Shown here in pieces: positions 1-10,251 of a stretch of 64,000 nucleotides of DNA. Origin of the DNA: Nitrospira defluvii (GTDB lineage: Bacteria; Nitrospirota; Nitrospiria; Nitrospirales; Nitrospiraceae). A program made the position numbers and the translations under genes. Positions within the stretch are counted from its first letter, which is position 1. Every line of letters begins with the position of its first letter. Below the pieces are notes generated by a model, which saw only the letters and a program-made list of their open reading frames with translations, had not been told where the DNA came from and made no database searches. The DNA lies in the NCBI GenBank assembly GCA_011525625.1, contig WYAX01000029.1:124001-188000 (forward strand). The letters are read 5' to 3'.

Positions 1-139
1 AAATTTTCTATATACGTATTCTTGCGTTGTACGCAGGGTTCAGCTGGTGGAACGAGTAGGGATGGCTTTCTACTCGGCGGAGCGTGGCCGGCCTCCGTTG
101 CACATCAGCGGCGGCCCCTGTTTGGATGAGGAGGGATGA

Positions 140-1201
140 ATGAGCCGTGTTGTCGGGCTCTGGTGTATGTTGGTGACCCTCTGGGCCGGATGCGGAACGG
201 CAGATGCCGCGATAGAGTCCTCTTCAGGATCCGGCGAAGAGACGATGCGAATCATGTATGTTTCCCTGGCCGGGACCGACCCGCTGGAGCGTGCGCGTGA
301 ACTGGTGAATACGGCGCAGGCAGCGGGATTTACCGCGATTCAGGTGTTGCTGGCCGATGGGGTGCAATTCGACCATGCGCCCTGGAAGCCGGCGAAGGGG
401 GCATGGACCAAAGCGGAATTTCTGTCGTGGGCGGCCTATGCCCGTGCTCACGGACTGGAGGTGATTCCGGAGGTCAAACTGCTCACCCATCAGGAACAGT
501 TTTTTCAAAAGCGTTATCCCACCCTCATGTTTAATTCCGTGTCCTACGATCCGCGGAAAGATGAGACCTATACGGTCGTCTTTGCCTTTCTCGATGAGGT
601 GATCGAGGCCTTGCATCCCAAGGCGATCCATATCGGACATGACGAGGCGTTCGGATGGACGGTCGGGCAGGTCTCAAAATGGTTGAAGTTCGGGGAGAGT
701 ATGATTCCCGCGGACCTGTTCATGCGGGATGTGCGGCGGGTTCATGCCTATCTGACGGCGAAAGGCATCGGGACCTGGATGTGGGCCGACATGCTCTTGA
801 GCCCGGCGGAGTTTCCCGGCCTTCCGACACGACATCTGCACGGGGTCGCGGCCGGGTACGGCAAACCGCTTCGTGACCAGCTCCCACGAGATATCGTGAT
901 GTGCGAATGGCATTATGGGGAAGCGCAGGCACAGTTTCCGTCGATGGCCGCGATGCAGAGGGAGGGATTTCGGGTGATCGGTGCGACCTGGAAACAAGAG
1001 GCGACGATGCGCAGCGTCAGCCGCTATGCCTTGTCCCGGCGTGCCTATGGCCTGATGGCGACGACCTGGCTCCATGTGCGACAGAGCGACACCGAGCTGG
1101 TCAAGTGGATTATCCAGGCCTCCGGCGCGCTATTCCGGAATCCCGATGCGGTCGTTCCGCCGATGCCCGCCTCCGTCGGCACTTCCAAGGGGCGCGGATA
1201 G
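140..1201 (+). CDS. Exported GH20-like (beta-hexosaminidase-type) glycoside hydrolase
   Basis: A 353-aa protein with a hydrophobic N-terminus ending in WAGC near residue 18, so probably an exported protein or lipoprotein (the lipobox is imperfect because -3 is Trp). The body reads as a TIM-barrel, and HIGHDEA at residues 164-170 matches the HxGxDE catalytic signature of family 20 hexosaminidases, with D168-E169 as the expected pair. It lacks the N-terminal GH20b domain and is short for a full hexosaminidase. A GAGGAGGG ribosome site at 129-135 supports the start at 140. The substrate is unknown; a peptidoglycan- or chitin-derived amino sugar is only an inference. It stands alone, with about 360 bp of non-coding sequence after it. 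Confidence 0.6.
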   Translation: MSRVVGLWCMLVTLWAGCGTADAAIESSSGSGEETMRIMYVSLAGTDPLERARELVNTAQAAGFTAIQVLLADGVQFDHAPWKPAKGAWTKAEFLSWAAYARAHGLEVIPEVKLLTHQEQFFQKRYPTLMFNSVSYDPRKDETYTVVFAFLDEVIEALHPKAIHIGHDEAFGWTVGQVSKWLKFGESMIPADLFMRDVRRVHAYLTAKGIGTWMWADMLLSPAEFPGLPTRHLHGVAAGYGKPLRDQLPRDIVMCEWHYGEAQAQFPSMAAMQREGFRVIGATWKQEATMRSVSRYALSRRAYGLMATTWLHVRQSDTELVKWIIQASGALFRNPDAVVPPMPASVGTSKGRG

Positions 1202-1562
1202 AAGACCGGCCTCTGCGCCTGCCCCCGATGAGCCAACGACATGCCTCTCCCGGTCGAGACCCAGTTCTGAACGTCTGCCCCCCACACGTCCTTCTCCGGT
1301 CGCTCGTGGCTGTCGTCGATGTCTCCAAGCCAGGGCTGCCCCCGTCATCCAGGCCACGGTTGTAAGTTCAGCCGTCACGATGCCGGTCTTCCTGCATGCG
1401 AGCTGCGGCGATGCGGAACGCCATGCTGCAGAGAGACGGGAGTGGACCGCGCCGGTCCGGAACACGTAGAATGCGCCTCCGCCCTGTCCGCGCCGCCGGG
1501 ATCACGCGGGCGAGGGCACGGCGGGTTCGGAGCAATCGTGTAATGACTAGGAAGGGATCGTC
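1202..1562. other. Intergenic region without recognisable gene
   Basis: A GC-rich gap of about 360 bp between the GH20-like gene and ychF. The open frames here on both strands have no recognisable domain and no good ribosome site. The last bases hold the ribosome site of ychF (AGGAAGGG). No terminator with a T-run is visible. Confidence 0.5.
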
Positions 1563-2654
1563 ATGAGTGTGAAATGTGGAATCGTCGGGCTGCCGAACGT
1601 GGGCAAGTCCACCCTCTTCAACGCGCTGACCAAGTCGGGGATTGCGGCGGAGAATTACCCGTTCTGTACCATTGAACCGAATATCGGAGTGGTGGAAGTC
1701 CCCGATGCGAGAATGCAGGCGCTGGCGGATATCGTCAAGCCGCAGCGGATGCAGTATGCCACGACCGAGTTTGTGGACATTGCCGGCTTGGTCGCCGGGG
1801 CCTCCAAGGGCGAAGGCTTGGGCAACCAGTTTCTCGCCAATATTCGTGAAACCGACGGGATCGTCAATGTGGTGCGCTGTTTTGAGGACGACAATGTCGT
1901 CCACGTGGCGGGCAAGGTCGATCCGATCTCCGATATTACCACGATCGTGACGGAGCTCGCGCTGGCCGACCTGACGACTGTTGAAAAGGCGCAGGAACGG
2001 AACGTCAAACTCGTCCGGTCGGGCGATAAAGACGCGGCGAAGCTGGGCGAGTTGCTGGTCCAGGCGGCGGCTTGTCTGAACGACGGGAAGCCGGCCCGGA
2101 CGTTGAAACTCGATCCAGCGCAGCGGGCCCTGCTCAAACCCCTGTGCCTGCTGACAATGAAACCGGTGATGTACGTGGCCAATGTGTCGGAGCGGGGATT
2201 TACCGACAATCCCCTGCTGACCCGCGTGCAGGACTATGCCGCACAGGAAGGCGCCCCGGTCGTGGCAATCTGTGCGGCGTTGGAATCGGAAATCGCGGTG
2301 CTCTCCGATGAGGAGAAGCAGGAATTTCTGGCCGATATCGGGATGAAGGAGCCGGGGTTGAATCGTCTCATCCGCGCGGCCTATCAACTGCTTGGGCTTC
2401 AGACGTACTTTACGGCGGGTGTGAAAGAAGTTCGCGCGTGGACGATTCATATCGGCGACACGGCTCCGCAGGCCGCGGGAGTCATCCACGGCGATTTCGA
2501 AAAGGGGTTCATTCGCGCGGAAGTGATCGGCTATGACGATTACATCGCCTGCAAAGGTGAGGCGGGGGCGAAGGAAAAGGGCAAGATGCGGCTGGAAGGG
2601 AAGGAGTATGTGGTGCAGGACGGCGACGTGATGCACTTCCGCTTCAACGTCTAG
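1563..2654 (+). CDS. ychF: Redox-regulated ATPase YchF (Obg-like ATPase)
   Basis: A 363-aa protein of standard YchF length. The P-loop GLPNVGKS spans residues 9-16, the switch region carries VDIAGL, and NVSE replaces the usual NKxD G4 motif. This NxxE form is the hallmark of YchF and explains its preference for ATP over GTP. The last about 85 residues form the TGS-like domain. The family is a universally conserved cytosolic P-loop ATPase that associates with ribosomes and modulates oxidative stress responses. AGGAAGGG lies 7-8 nt before the ATG. The gene is followed by a hairpin and the ferritin-like gene. Confidence 0.95.
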   Translation: MSVKCGIVGLPNVGKSTLFNALTKSGIAAENYPFCTIEPNIGVVEVPDARMQALADIVKPQRMQYATTEFVDIAGLVAGASKGEGLGNQFLANIRETDGIVNVVRCFEDDNVVHVAGKVDPISDITTIVTELALADLTTVEKAQERNVKLVRSGDKDAAKLGELLVQAAACLNDGKPARTLKLDPAQRALLKPLCLLTMKPVMYVANVSERGFTDNPLLTRVQDYAAQEGAPVVAICAALESEIAVLSDEEKQEFLADIGMKEPGLNRLIRAAYQLLGLQTYFTAGVKEVRAWTIHIGDTAPQAAGVIHGDFEKGFIRAEVIGYDDYIACKGEAGAKEKGKMRLEGKEYVVQDGDVMHFRFNV

Positions 2655-2677
2655 CCCGGTGCGAAGACCATAGGATG

Positions 2678-2696
2678 AGGCAGGGCATTCCTGCCT
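2678..2696 (+). promoter_or_regulatory. Perfect 7-bp hairpin just upstream of the ferritin-like gene ribosome site
   Basis: AGGCAGG and CCTGCCT form a perfect 7-bp stem around a 5-nt loop. The stem ends four bases before the GGAG ribosome site (2701-2704) of the ferritin-like gene. No T-run follows, so it is not a standard Rho-independent terminator. It could be an mRNA stabiliser, an attenuating structure or a processing site between ychF and the downstream gene. Confidence 0.4.
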
Positions 2697-2708
2697 GATG
2701 GGAGATCG

Positions 2709-3167
2709 ATGATGAACGAACAAGACACAGAGCGCGCGGTAGGCATTCTTAACCGTATCATGGAACTCGAGCTGGCCGGTGTCGTGCGATACACGCACTA
2801 TGCGTTGATGATCTATGGATACAACCGGATTCCGATCGTGTCGTGGCTGAAGGGCAATGCGGACGAGAGCCTGGCCCATGCGCACAAAGCCGGCGAACTC
2901 GTGACGTTGCTCGGCGGGCATCCGTCGCTGAAAATCGGGACCCTGCTCGAAACCGAAAAACACGACGTCGGGGATATTCTGCGGGAAAGCCTGGAGCATG
3001 AGAAAGCGGCCGTCGCCTCCTATTACGAACTGCTCACGCTTGCGGAGGGCAAGTCGGTGTTGTTGGAAGAATATGCCCGGGAAATGATCGTGGGCGAAGA
3101 ATTGCATCTCGATGAAGTGAATAAGATGCTGCGCAAATCGGGCGATGTACAGGCCTTTCGTTCCTGA
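2709..3167 (+). CDS. Ferritin-like / bacterioferritin-family protein
   Basis: A 152-aa all-helical protein, close to bacterioferritin length. Metal-ligand-type residues sit in the expected helices: E16 region (MELELAG), DESLAHAH in helix 2, and a late GEELHLDEV motif. It probably oxidises and stores iron or binds a di-iron centre in the cytosol. No methionine is evident at the usual haem-bridging position of Bfr, so haem binding is doubtful and a generic ferritin-like call is safer. GGAG at 2701-2704 supports the first of two tandem ATGs. Confidence 0.75.
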   Translation: MMNEQDTERAVGILNRIMELELAGVVRYTHYALMIYGYNRIPIVSWLKGNADESLAHAHKAGELVTLLGGHPSLKIGTLLETEKHDVGDILRESLEHEKAAVASYYELLTLAEGKSVLLEEYAREMIVGEELHLDEVNKMLRKSGDVQAFRS

Positions 3168-3265
3168 GTCACACATTGATTGGACGGGTGAGTCGTCCGG
3201 GCGACCGTCGGCTCCTCCGTCCATTCGCTGCTGCCGATCGCCCCGTACTCCATCTTCCTGCCATC

Positions 3266-3730
3266 ATGTTTGATGTCATCCTGTACCAGCCGGAAATCCC
3301 TCCGAACACCGGCAATATCATCCGGCTCTGCGCCAATACCGGCGCGAGGCTGCATCTCGTCAAACCGCTGGGATTCACGCTGGAAGACAAGCAGCTGCTG
3401 CGGGCGGGGCTCGACTACCATGAATTCGCCACGATGACGGTCCACGAGACCTGGGAGATCTGTCGCGACCGCTTCACCGGCAGGAGACTGTTCGCGGTGT
3501 CGACCAAGGGCAGGCAACGGTACGATCTGGTTCGCTATGCGGAGGGGGATGTGTTTGTATTTGGCCCGGAAAGCCGAGGACTACCGGCAGAGATTCTCGA
3601 CAGCGTGTCTGATCAGCAACGCATCCGTGTGCCGATGGTGCCAGGCAGCCGCAGTCTCAATCTCTCCAATTCGGTCGCGGTGGTATTGTATGAAGCCTGG
3701 CGGCAGGCGGAGTTCGGACAGTGCCGGTGA
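3266..3730 (+). CDS. trmL: tRNA (cytidine(34)-2'-O)-methyltransferase, TrmL/SPOUT family
   Basis: A 154-aa protein starting MFDVILYQPEIPPNTGN, the exact N-terminus of TrmL. The frame is open further upstream, but that extension has no similarity and would be unusually long. Knot motifs are present: NTGNIIRLCANTG, FGPESRGLP, and SLNLSNSVA near the C-terminus, which form the SAM-binding trefoil. The enzyme 2'-O-methylates the wobble nucleotide of tRNA-Leu isoacceptors. No strong ribosome site is visible before the ATG. Confidence 0.92.
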   Translation: MFDVILYQPEIPPNTGNIIRLCANTGARLHLVKPLGFTLEDKQLLRAGLDYHEFATMTVHETWEICRDRFTGRRLFAVSTKGRQRYDLVRYAEGDVFVFGPESRGLPAEILDSVSDQQRIRVPMVPGSRSLNLSNSVAVVLYEAWRQAEFGQCR

Positions 3731-3943
3731 TCGGCCGGTGCTGAACTCTCCATGCGCGGCTCTATCCACGAAGGACACGGGTGTTTCAGCGCCGTGCACC
3801 TGGACCTTGTCGCAGTGTTTTGATAAGTTCTCTCCGCAGGTCCACGGGCTAGACGGTTTAACATCACCTCAAATGGAAGTGTGCATGGGGCCGGCCGGGC
3901 AGGCGCTCCTCTCGCGCGACTTCGGAAACGTCACACAGGGTAT

Positions 3944-6337
3944 ATGACTGCACTATCGACGCCGACCATCTCTCCCGCAGCACAACAGCGTATTGTCGAT
4001 CTCATTGCCAAGGAATTGGGGGTGGGCGCACCGCAGGTGGCGGCCGCGGTCACCCTGCTGGACGGGGGTGCGACGGTGCCCTTTATTGCGCGGTATCGCA
4101 AAGAGGCCACCGACAATCTGGACGACACGCATTTGCGTACGTTGGAAGAGCGGTTGCTGTACCTGCGGGAACTGGAAGAGCGACGGCAGACGATTCTGGC
4201 CTCGATCGAAGAACAGGGCAAACTGACCGATGAGTTGCGTCGGGCGATCGAGCAGGCGGCGACAAAGCAAGCCGTGGAGGACATCTATCTGCCCTTCAAG
4301 CCCAAGCGCCGCACGAAGGCGCAGATTGCGCGCGAAGCAGGGCTGCAGCCGCTGGCCGACGCACTGCTGGCTGATCCCACGCTCGATCCGGAACAGGAAG
4401 CGGCGAAGTATGTGAAGGTGGTGGCCGCCGCCGAAGGCGTCGAGGCGATCAATGTGCCGGACGCGAAGGCCGCACTTGAAGGCGCGCGCGACATTCTGGT
4501 CGAGCGGTTCGCCGAAACCGCCGACCTGTTGGCGACGTTGCGCGCGAAATTGTGGAACGAAGGGATCGTTACCTCCACCGTCATGCCCGGCAAGGAAACG
4601 GCAGAAGAAGAAAAGTTCCGGGACTACTACGCCTATTCTGAAACCATTCGCACGATTCCTTCGCATCGCGCCTTGGCCATGTTCCGGGGCAGGACGCTGG
4701 GCGTGCTGAAACTGGACCTAGGGTTGGGGGACACGCTCGATGCCCAGGTGCCGCATCCCTGCGCTGCGCTCATTGCGTCTCATTTCGGCATTGAGAACCG
4801 CGGGCGGCGTGCCGATAAATGGCTCAACGATGTGTGTTACTGGGCCTGGCGGGTGAAGGTGCATCTCCATCTCAGCACCGAGTTATTGCTCCAGGTGCGC
4901 GAGGCGGCGGAAGCGGAGGCGATCAAAATCTTCGGGCGCAATCTTCATGAACTCTTGCTGGCCGCACCGGCCGGTCCCAAAGCGGTGCTTGGGCTCGACC
5001 CCGGTATCCGCACCGGCTGTAAGGTGGCGGTGGTGGATGCCACGGGGAAACTCCTCGAGACCACCACGATCTATCCGCATCAGCCTCGTAATGACTGGCA
5101 GGGGGCGCTGGCCACCCTCGTCGACTTGGTGATCAGGCATGGGGTCGAACTGATTTCGATCGGCAACGGCACCGCCAGTCGTGAGACGGACAAGCTGGCC
5201 GTTGAGGTGGTCAAAATGGTGGCCGACCGGAAGCCGGAGCAGAAGGTCGCCAAAATCGTGGTGAGCGAAGCGGGAGCCTCCGTCTACTCCGCCTCGGCCT
5301 TTGCTGCGGCTGAATTTCCCACGTTGGATGTCAGTTTGCGCGGTGCCGTGTCGATCGCCAGACGCTTGCAGGATCCATTGGCTGAACTGGTGAAGATCGA
5401 TCCCAAATCCATCGGGGTGGGGCAGTATCAGCACGACGTCAACCAGCGGGCGCTGGCGCGATCGCTCGATGCGACCGTCGAAGATTGCGTCAATGCCGTA
5501 GGCGTGGATGTGAATACCGCGTCGGCTCCGCTTCTGGCGAGAGTGTCGGGTCTGAATCGCGTGCTGGCGCAGAATATCGTCGAGTATCGAGATGCACACG
5601 GTCCGTTCCCGAATCGAATGACGATTCGTAATGTCCCGCGTCTGGGCGAGAAGACCTTCGAACAGGCGGCTGGATTCTTGCGAATCAATCACGGCGACAA
5701 TCCCTTGGATCGTTCCGCCGTCCATCCCGAGGCCTATCCGGTGGTCGAGCGCATGTTGGCGCGTTTGAATAAAAGCATCGCCGAAGTCATGGGGAAGCCG
5801 ACCGTGTTGAAAGATCTCTCGCCGGCGGACTTCACCAACGAGACATTCGGCTTGCCTACGGTGCGGGACATCCTCGCCGAGCTGGAAAAACCCGGCCGCG
5901 ATCCGCGTCCGGAATTTAAGACGGCCGCGTTTCGCGAGGGGGTGGAGTCGCTCGCAGATTTACAGCCCGGAATGGTGCTCGAAGGCGTGGTGACCAATGT
6001 CGCGGCGTTCGGAGCCTTTGTCGATATCGGCGTGCATCAAGATGGGCTCGTGCATGTATCGGCATTGGCGAACAAGTTCGTGAAGGATCCACACGAGGTC
6101 GTGAAACCCGGCCAGATCGTGAAAGTGAAAGTGTTGTCCGTCGATGTGCCGCGGCAGCGGATTTCGCTGACCATGCGCATGGACGATGCTGCGGCGACAT
6201 CCCCCCAACCCGATTCCCGTACCGGTGGTCTTCGCGACCGCCGTTCCGCAGATTCCTCACGGGCGGCGGCCAAAAATCCTCAACCGGTCAATGCGTTTGC
6301 TCTGGCGATGGCCCGCGCCCAACAGAAGAAAGCGTGA
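3944..6337 (+). CDS. tex: Tex family RNA-binding transcription accessory protein
   Basis: About 797 aa from the ATG at 3944 (MTALSTP), which fits the usual Tex length of about 770 aa; an ATG 63 bases upstream only adds low-complexity sequence. Order of domains: helical N-terminal region, YqgF-like RNase H fold ([16 protein letters not shown], about residue 340), helix-hairpin-helix pair, and an S1 RNA-binding domain (about 650-725, with FGAFVDIG). The C-terminal tail is Ala/Gln-rich and low-complexity. Tex binds nucleic acid and influences transcription and toxin expression in other bacteria. It is convergent with the next, minus-strand gene. Confidence 0.93.
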   Translation: MTALSTPTISPAAQQRIVDLIAKELGVGAPQVAAAVTLLDGGATVPFIARYRKEATDNLDDTHLRTLEERLLYLRELEERRQTILASIEEQGKLTDELRRAIEQAATKQAVEDIYLPFKPKRRTKAQIAREAGLQPLADALLADPTLDPEQEAAKYVKVVAAAEGVEAINVPDAKAALEGARDILVERFAETADLLATLRAKLWNEGIVTSTVMPGKETAEEEKFRDYYAYSETIRTIPSHRALAMFRGRTLGVLKLDLGLGDTLDAQVPHPCAALIASHFGIENRGRRADKWLNDVCYWAWRVKVHLHLSTELLLQVREAAEAEAIKIFGRNLHELLLAAPAGPKAVLGLDPGIRTGCKVAVVDATGKLLETTTIYPHQPRNDWQGALATLVDLVIRHGVELISIGNGTASRETDKLAVEVVKMVADRKPEQKVAKIVVSEAGASVYSASAFAAAEFPTLDVSLRGAVSIARRLQDPLAELVKIDPKSIGVGQYQHDVNQRALARSLDATVEDCVNAVGVDVNTASAPLLARVSGLNRVLAQNIVEYRDAHGPFPNRMTIRNVPRLGEKTFEQAAGFLRINHGDNPLDRSAVHPEAYPVVERMLARLNKSIAEVMGKPTVLKDLSPADFTNETFGLPTVRDILAELEKPGRDPRPEFKTAAFREGVESLADLQPGMVLEGVVTNVAAFGAFVDIGVHQDGLVHVSALANKFVKDPHEVVKPGQIVKVKVLSVDVPRQRISLTMRMDDAAATSPQPDSRTGGLRDRRSADSSRAAAKNPQPVNAFALAMARAQQKKA

Positions 6338-6376
6338 TCGCTGCCGGTGCGGAGGCTGTGGCGCCGGTCGTGCCGT

Positions 6377-6964
6377 CTAGGGCGTGCTCTTGAAGAAGTT
6401 GCCCCCTTTGAGCCGTTCGTCATCGGTGCCCCACACGATGTGTTTCTCACGTCTTGCGAGGAGCGGCACGTGTTTGGAGCAATGGATGTAGGCCTCTTCC
6501 ACCTGGATCAGAATCCAGGCCTTCGGTGTCGGTCCCGCGTCATGAGGATCGAGCGTCAGTTGGGGAACGGCCGCCATGTCCTGAGGATCCAGGACCCGCG
6601 CGCTGCCGTTCACATGTAGCCCCACCGTCGTCTGAAAGTAATCCAGAAACACCATCCCGATACGCGGGTTCTCCAGCATATTCCCCACGCTCGCCAATAC
6701 GCCGTTGCCCCGGTACTCCGGATACGCAAGCGTCCGGTCATCAAACACCTGCACGAATCCCGGCGCGCCGGCGCGAAACGAACAGTCGCAGTTGCCACGC
6801 GCATCCGCGGTCGCGATATAGACCATCTCCATGCGGGCGATGAATTCCCGCATGGGCCGATTCAGATAGGCCAAGACTTGATGCTCGTAAAACGCCGCGG
6901 CGCGAACGGATGTCCCGAATCGTGCCTGAGCCCGTTGTTCGCCAGGGGAACCAGGCCCTGTCAT
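6377..6964 (-). CDS. Pyridoxamine 5'-phosphate oxidase-family FMN-binding protein
   Basis: 195 aa from the ATG at 6964. An AAGGAG site 8 nt upstream decides this start over a longer frame. The fold is the FMN-binding split barrel: MEMVYIATADARG, FLDYFQTTVGLHVNG and a late HCSKHVP segment are typical of the PNPOx-like branch lacking the true PdxH substrate residues. It probably reduces or binds a flavin or F420-type ligand rather than making PLP. It stands as a single gene between tex and the NtrC-type regulator. Confidence 0.75.
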   Translation of the reverse strand: MTGPGSPGEQRAQARFGTSVRAAAFYEHQVLAYLNRPMREFIARMEMVYIATADARGNCDCSFRAGAPGFVQVFDDRTLAYPEYRGNGVLASVGNMLENPRIGMVFLDYFQTTVGLHVNGSARVLDPQDMAAVPQLTLDPHDAGPTPKAWILIQVEEAYIHCSKHVPLLARREKHIVWGTDDERLKGGNFFKSTP

Positions 6965-7076
6965 AGATGTCGCTCCTTTCTCACGAGAGTGCCCGAAGAA
7001 TGCCGGCCGGGCCATTGTCCGTCACTGAGGGGGGTGTTGTCGATGCGCCGGGGGAGATCGTCGGAAGAATCCGACA

Positions 7077-8435
7077 CTACCGGTCCGCTTCGTATTTCTT
7101 CAGTTTGCTGAGGAGGGTTTTGTAGTCGATTCGGAGGAGTTGCGCGGCCTTGCTCTTGTTGCCGTCGCTCGCATTCAGGACGCGCTCGATATGCAGGCGT
7201 TCGACCTGGTCGAGCGAGACGAGTGTCTGGTCATCGGCAGGAGGCTTGGCCGCCGAATGAGGCAGTACCTGCAGGACCTCTTCGCCGGTGATCGGCCCAC
7301 GGTTCGGACTCATCAGCACGATCCGCTCGATGACGTTGCGCAATTCGCGAATGTTTCCCGGCCAGGGATAGGCGGTCAGGGCCCTCAGGCTGTCGGTCGT
7401 GAGGGTTCTCGTCGTGTTGCCGGGGAGGCGAAGCGTCTCCAGGATATGGGCGGCGAGCGGCCCGATGTCCTCGGGCCGCTCCCGCAACGGTGGGACCTTC
7501 AGCGTGACGGTATTGATGCGATAAAGCAGGTCGTCGCGAAATCGACCTTGCAGGACGAGTTCCTGCAGATCCCGGTTCGTGGCGCAGAGGATCCGCACAT
7601 CGGCTCGAAGCGTGCGTGTGCTGCCGACGGGACGGTATTCGTTCCGGTCCAGGAAGCGCAGCAGGCTGATCTGCATCGGCCCCGGCATCTCCCCCACCTC
7701 ATCCAAAAACAATGAACCGCCTTCGGCGGCGGCGATGAGGCCGGGCTTCGCCGTCGTGGCGCCGGTGAAGGCGCCTTTTTCGTAGCCGAACAATTCACTC
7801 TCTAACAACTCGCGGCTCACGGCTCCGCAGTTGACGGCGATGCAGGGCCCGGCGGCCCGGCGGCTTTGCGCATGGAGCAGACGCGCCACCACTTCCTTTC
7901 CGGACCCGGTTTCCCCTTGAATGAGGACCGGGGCTTGCGACGGCGCCACCTGGGCGATGTGAGTTCGCACCCGCTGCCAGGCCGGACTCGGGCCATCGAC
8001 AATGACATCCTGTCGGTAGCCGCCGTGGCGTGCCGCGAGATTTTCTCTGCGGAGTTCACGAACCGTCCGCAGCTTGGCCAGGGCGGCTTTCACAGCGGTC
8101 CCGTCGAACGGAATATCTTTCAGGAGGAAATCCCAAGCCCCGTCCTTGATGGCCGCCACCGCATCCTTCACGTCGCCATGACCGGTCAAGACGATGACAT
8201 CCACATCCGGTTGATGGTCTTTAACCCAGCGCAGGACTGTACGACCGTCGACGCCGGGCATGCGCAAATCGGTGATGACACAGTCGAAGGCGCCGGTGCG
8301 AAGCAGATCGAGACCCTCCTGTCCGCCGCCTGCAATCCGAGTGTCACACCCTTCCTCCCGGAGCGCTTGTTCGACGACCAGTCGGACAAACTCTTCATCA
8401 TCGATGATGAGGGTGCGGATACGTTCTGTGCTCAT
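7077..8435 (-). CDS. Sigma-54-dependent response regulator, NtrC family
   Basis: A 452-aa protein with a receiver domain (1-120, phospho-acceptor Asp in CVITDLRMPG), an AAA+ sigma-54 interaction domain (about 145-380, Walker A GETGSGKE and the sigma-54 contact loop GAFTGA), and a Fis-type helix-turn-helix at the C-terminus. It would activate sigma-54 promoters when phosphorylated by the kinase encoded directly upstream. The two genes are separated by 3 bases and surely cotranscribed. No sigma-54 promoter was recognised in the neighbouring gaps, so its target is unknown. Confidence 0.92.
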   Translation of the reverse strand: MSTERIRTLIIDDEEFVRLVVEQALREEGCDTRIAGGGQEGLDLLRTGAFDCVITDLRMPGVDGRTVLRWVKDHQPDVDVIVLTGHGDVKDAVAAIKDGAWDFLLKDIPFDGTAVKAALAKLRTVRELRRENLAARHGGYRQDVIVDGPSPAWQRVRTHIAQVAPSQAPVLIQGETGSGKEVVARLLHAQSRRAAGPCIAVNCGAVSRELLESELFGYEKGAFTGATTAKPGLIAAAEGGSLFLDEVGEMPGPMQISLLRFLDRNEYRPVGSTRTLRADVRILCATNRDLQELVLQGRFRDDLLYRINTVTLKVPPLRERPEDIGPLAAHILETLRLPGNTTRTLTTDSLRALTAYPWPGNIRELRNVIERIVLMSPNRGPITGEEVLQVLPHSAAKPPADDQTLVSLDQVERLHIERVLNASDGNKSKAAQLLRIDYKTLLSKLKKYEADR

Positions 8436-8438
8436 GGG

Positions 8439-10034
8439 TCAAGCCGATGGTGGATCGGACGAGTGGGATGGGGGCGATGCTCGATCCACAACGATGTCGG
8501 CCCGTTCGGGAAATGCCAGCGAGAACTTGCTGCCTGCGCCGGGCGTGGATTCGGCCCACACGCGGCCCTCATGTTTATCCATCACGAGCTTGACGATCGC
8601 CAGGCCCACGCCAGTGCCTTCATAGTCCTGTGGGCTGTGCAGCCGTTCAAACAGGCCGAAGATTTTGTCGGTCTGGGCCGGATCGAAGCCGATGCCGTTG
8701 TCCTGAATCCAGAGAATCCGTTCGTGGTCGGTCCTGCTGCCGCCGATGGTGATGGTCGGCGCCGCCGTGCGGCGGGAAAACTTTGCCGCGTTGTCGAGGA
8801 GGTTGGCGATCGCCTGACGAATACTCACGGGTTCTCCATAGAGATCGGCAAACGGTAAGGCGACCAGGATCTTGGGTTTCGGACCAGCAAGGCCGCTGAA
8901 GCGATCCGTGATCAGGGTGGTGATCATCTCCAACACATTGAAGCGCTGGCGCGGCAGGTCTTGCTGTTCCAATCGCGAATATTTGAGCAGCGCGTCGATC
9001 ATATGCGTGAGGCGCAACGAAGACCGACGGATGACATCGATCTGATGGCGGGTTTCGGCGTCACCGCCTTCGAGGAATCGTTTCTCGAGCAGGGAGGAAA
9101 ACCCCTCGATTTCCCGTAACGGGCCTTTGAGATCGTGAGCAACCGAGTAGGTAAAGGCTTCGAGCTCTTTGGTCTTCCTGGCCGTGGCGGCCGTCTGTTC
9201 GCGCAGACTTTTCAGCATGGAGGAGAGCGAGGCCGACAAGGTCCCGACTTCATCACGGGCCGGCCAGGATTCGAACTGCGCCGTCAGATCGTGATGGGCC
9301 ACACGGTCGGCGGTGATCGAGAGGCGTTGAAGCGGTTTTGCGATGCGACGGTTGACCGAGACGTAGATCACGCCGATGACGAGCCCGAGGATGGCGACCA
9401 ACCCCAGTGCGATCATCCTGGCCTGTTGAAGCAAAAGATCTCCCTCGATCTTCATTTCGACGTCGATATCGCGATGGGCGCCGACCAACTGATCGAGGTT
9501 CTGGGTGAGTCGTGCAATCAGGGCATCGGCCTTGGCGGTCGGCGGCTGGGGAGCGCCGGGGGCCTGCGACTGTGTAAGCGCCGCACTCCATAAGCCGCTC
9601 AATTCCTGCAGGGCGTGATCGATTTCGGCGATGGCTTGGTCTTCTTGATCGGCCAGATCCAGGCGCTGGTGTTGATTCAGCATCCCCAGGAGAATCGGGT
9701 GAGTCCGTGCCGCATGCGTGGACCGATAGAGCTGCAGTGATTGACGAACGGCATCGGCATGTGTGGTCAAGCGGGTGAGGACATCGTCTGCGCCGGTCCT
9801 GGTTCCCTGCTCGAGAAACAGGTGCAGGGTGAGATTCATCTCATAGGCGGAGCGCTGCATTGTCGCCGCAGTCACGATGGCCGGCACGGTGATCCGTTTG
9901 TGGCGATCGACATAACTGTTGATCCGGCTGAGATAAACCAGGAGCGCCGTGAGGCTCAACGCCAGGAGGCTGAGGATGACTCCGAAGGAGAGGAGAAATT
10001 TCTGTCCGATCGAACGATCATGGAGCCAGCGCAT
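8439..10034 (-). CDS. Membrane sensor histidine kinase with HAMP domain
   Basis: A 531-aa protein. TM1 is near residues 12-32, followed by a periplasmic helical sensor of about 170 aa, TM2 around 205-230, HAMP, then HisKA with the phospho-accepting His in YSVAHDLKGPLREI. The HATPase domain shows NAAKFSRR, DNGIGFDP and GTGVGLAIVK. The AHDLKGPLR box is that of phytochrome-like kinases. The gene is the first of a two-gene operon with the NtrC-type regulator. The periplasmic domain resembles four-helix-bundle sensors and its ligand cannot be told from sequence. Confidence 0.9.
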   Translation of the reverse strand: MRWLHDRSIGQKFLLSFGVILSLLALSLTALLVYLSRINSYVDRHKRITVPAIVTAATMQRSAYEMNLTLHLFLEQGTRTGADDVLTRLTTHADAVRQSLQLYRSTHAARTHPILLGMLNQHQRLDLADQEDQAIAEIDHALQELSGLWSAALTQSQAPGAPQPPTAKADALIARLTQNLDQLVGAHRDIDVEMKIEGDLLLQQARMIALGLVAILGLVIGVIYVSVNRRIAKPLQRLSITADRVAHHDLTAQFESWPARDEVGTLSASLSSMLKSLREQTAATARKTKELEAFTYSVAHDLKGPLREIEGFSSLLEKRFLEGGDAETRHQIDVIRRSSLRLTHMIDALLKYSRLEQQDLPRQRFNVLEMITTLITDRFSGLAGPKPKILVALPFADLYGEPVSIRQAIANLLDNAAKFSRRTAAPTITIGGSRTDHERILWIQDNGIGFDPAQTDKIFGLFERLHSPQDYEGTGVGLAIVKLVMDKHEGRVWAESTPGAGSKFSLAFPERADIVVDRASPPSHSSDPPSA

Positions 10035-10251
10035 GCAGGCCTCGTGTGAGCGCCTACGGTACCACAGTGACAGGTCCGGTGCCAGTCAGTGCGGGGCCGG
10101 TGGTGCATGGCGGTTGTGGTTCTCGTGCCACGCCGATACCTCACATTTAGCAGCCTGTTGGCAATGCCCCGGACCCGGCCGGCCGGTGCCTCAAAGAAGA
10201 TAAAAAGGCCGCGCCCGCTCGTTTCGGCGTGCACCGCGTGTATCGGGCCGC

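Noticed and set aside
1368..3224. A very long minus-strand open frame (over 600 codons) across ychF and the ferritin-like gene
   Set aside because: It is antisense to two clearly identified genes, is His/Arg/Gln-rich, shows no domain and has no ribosome site; it is a GC-rich shadow frame.
10035..10251. Sigma-54 promoter upstream of the kinase/NtrC-type regulator operon
   Set aside because: TGGCAC-like sequences occur but none has a GC at the required -12 spacing.
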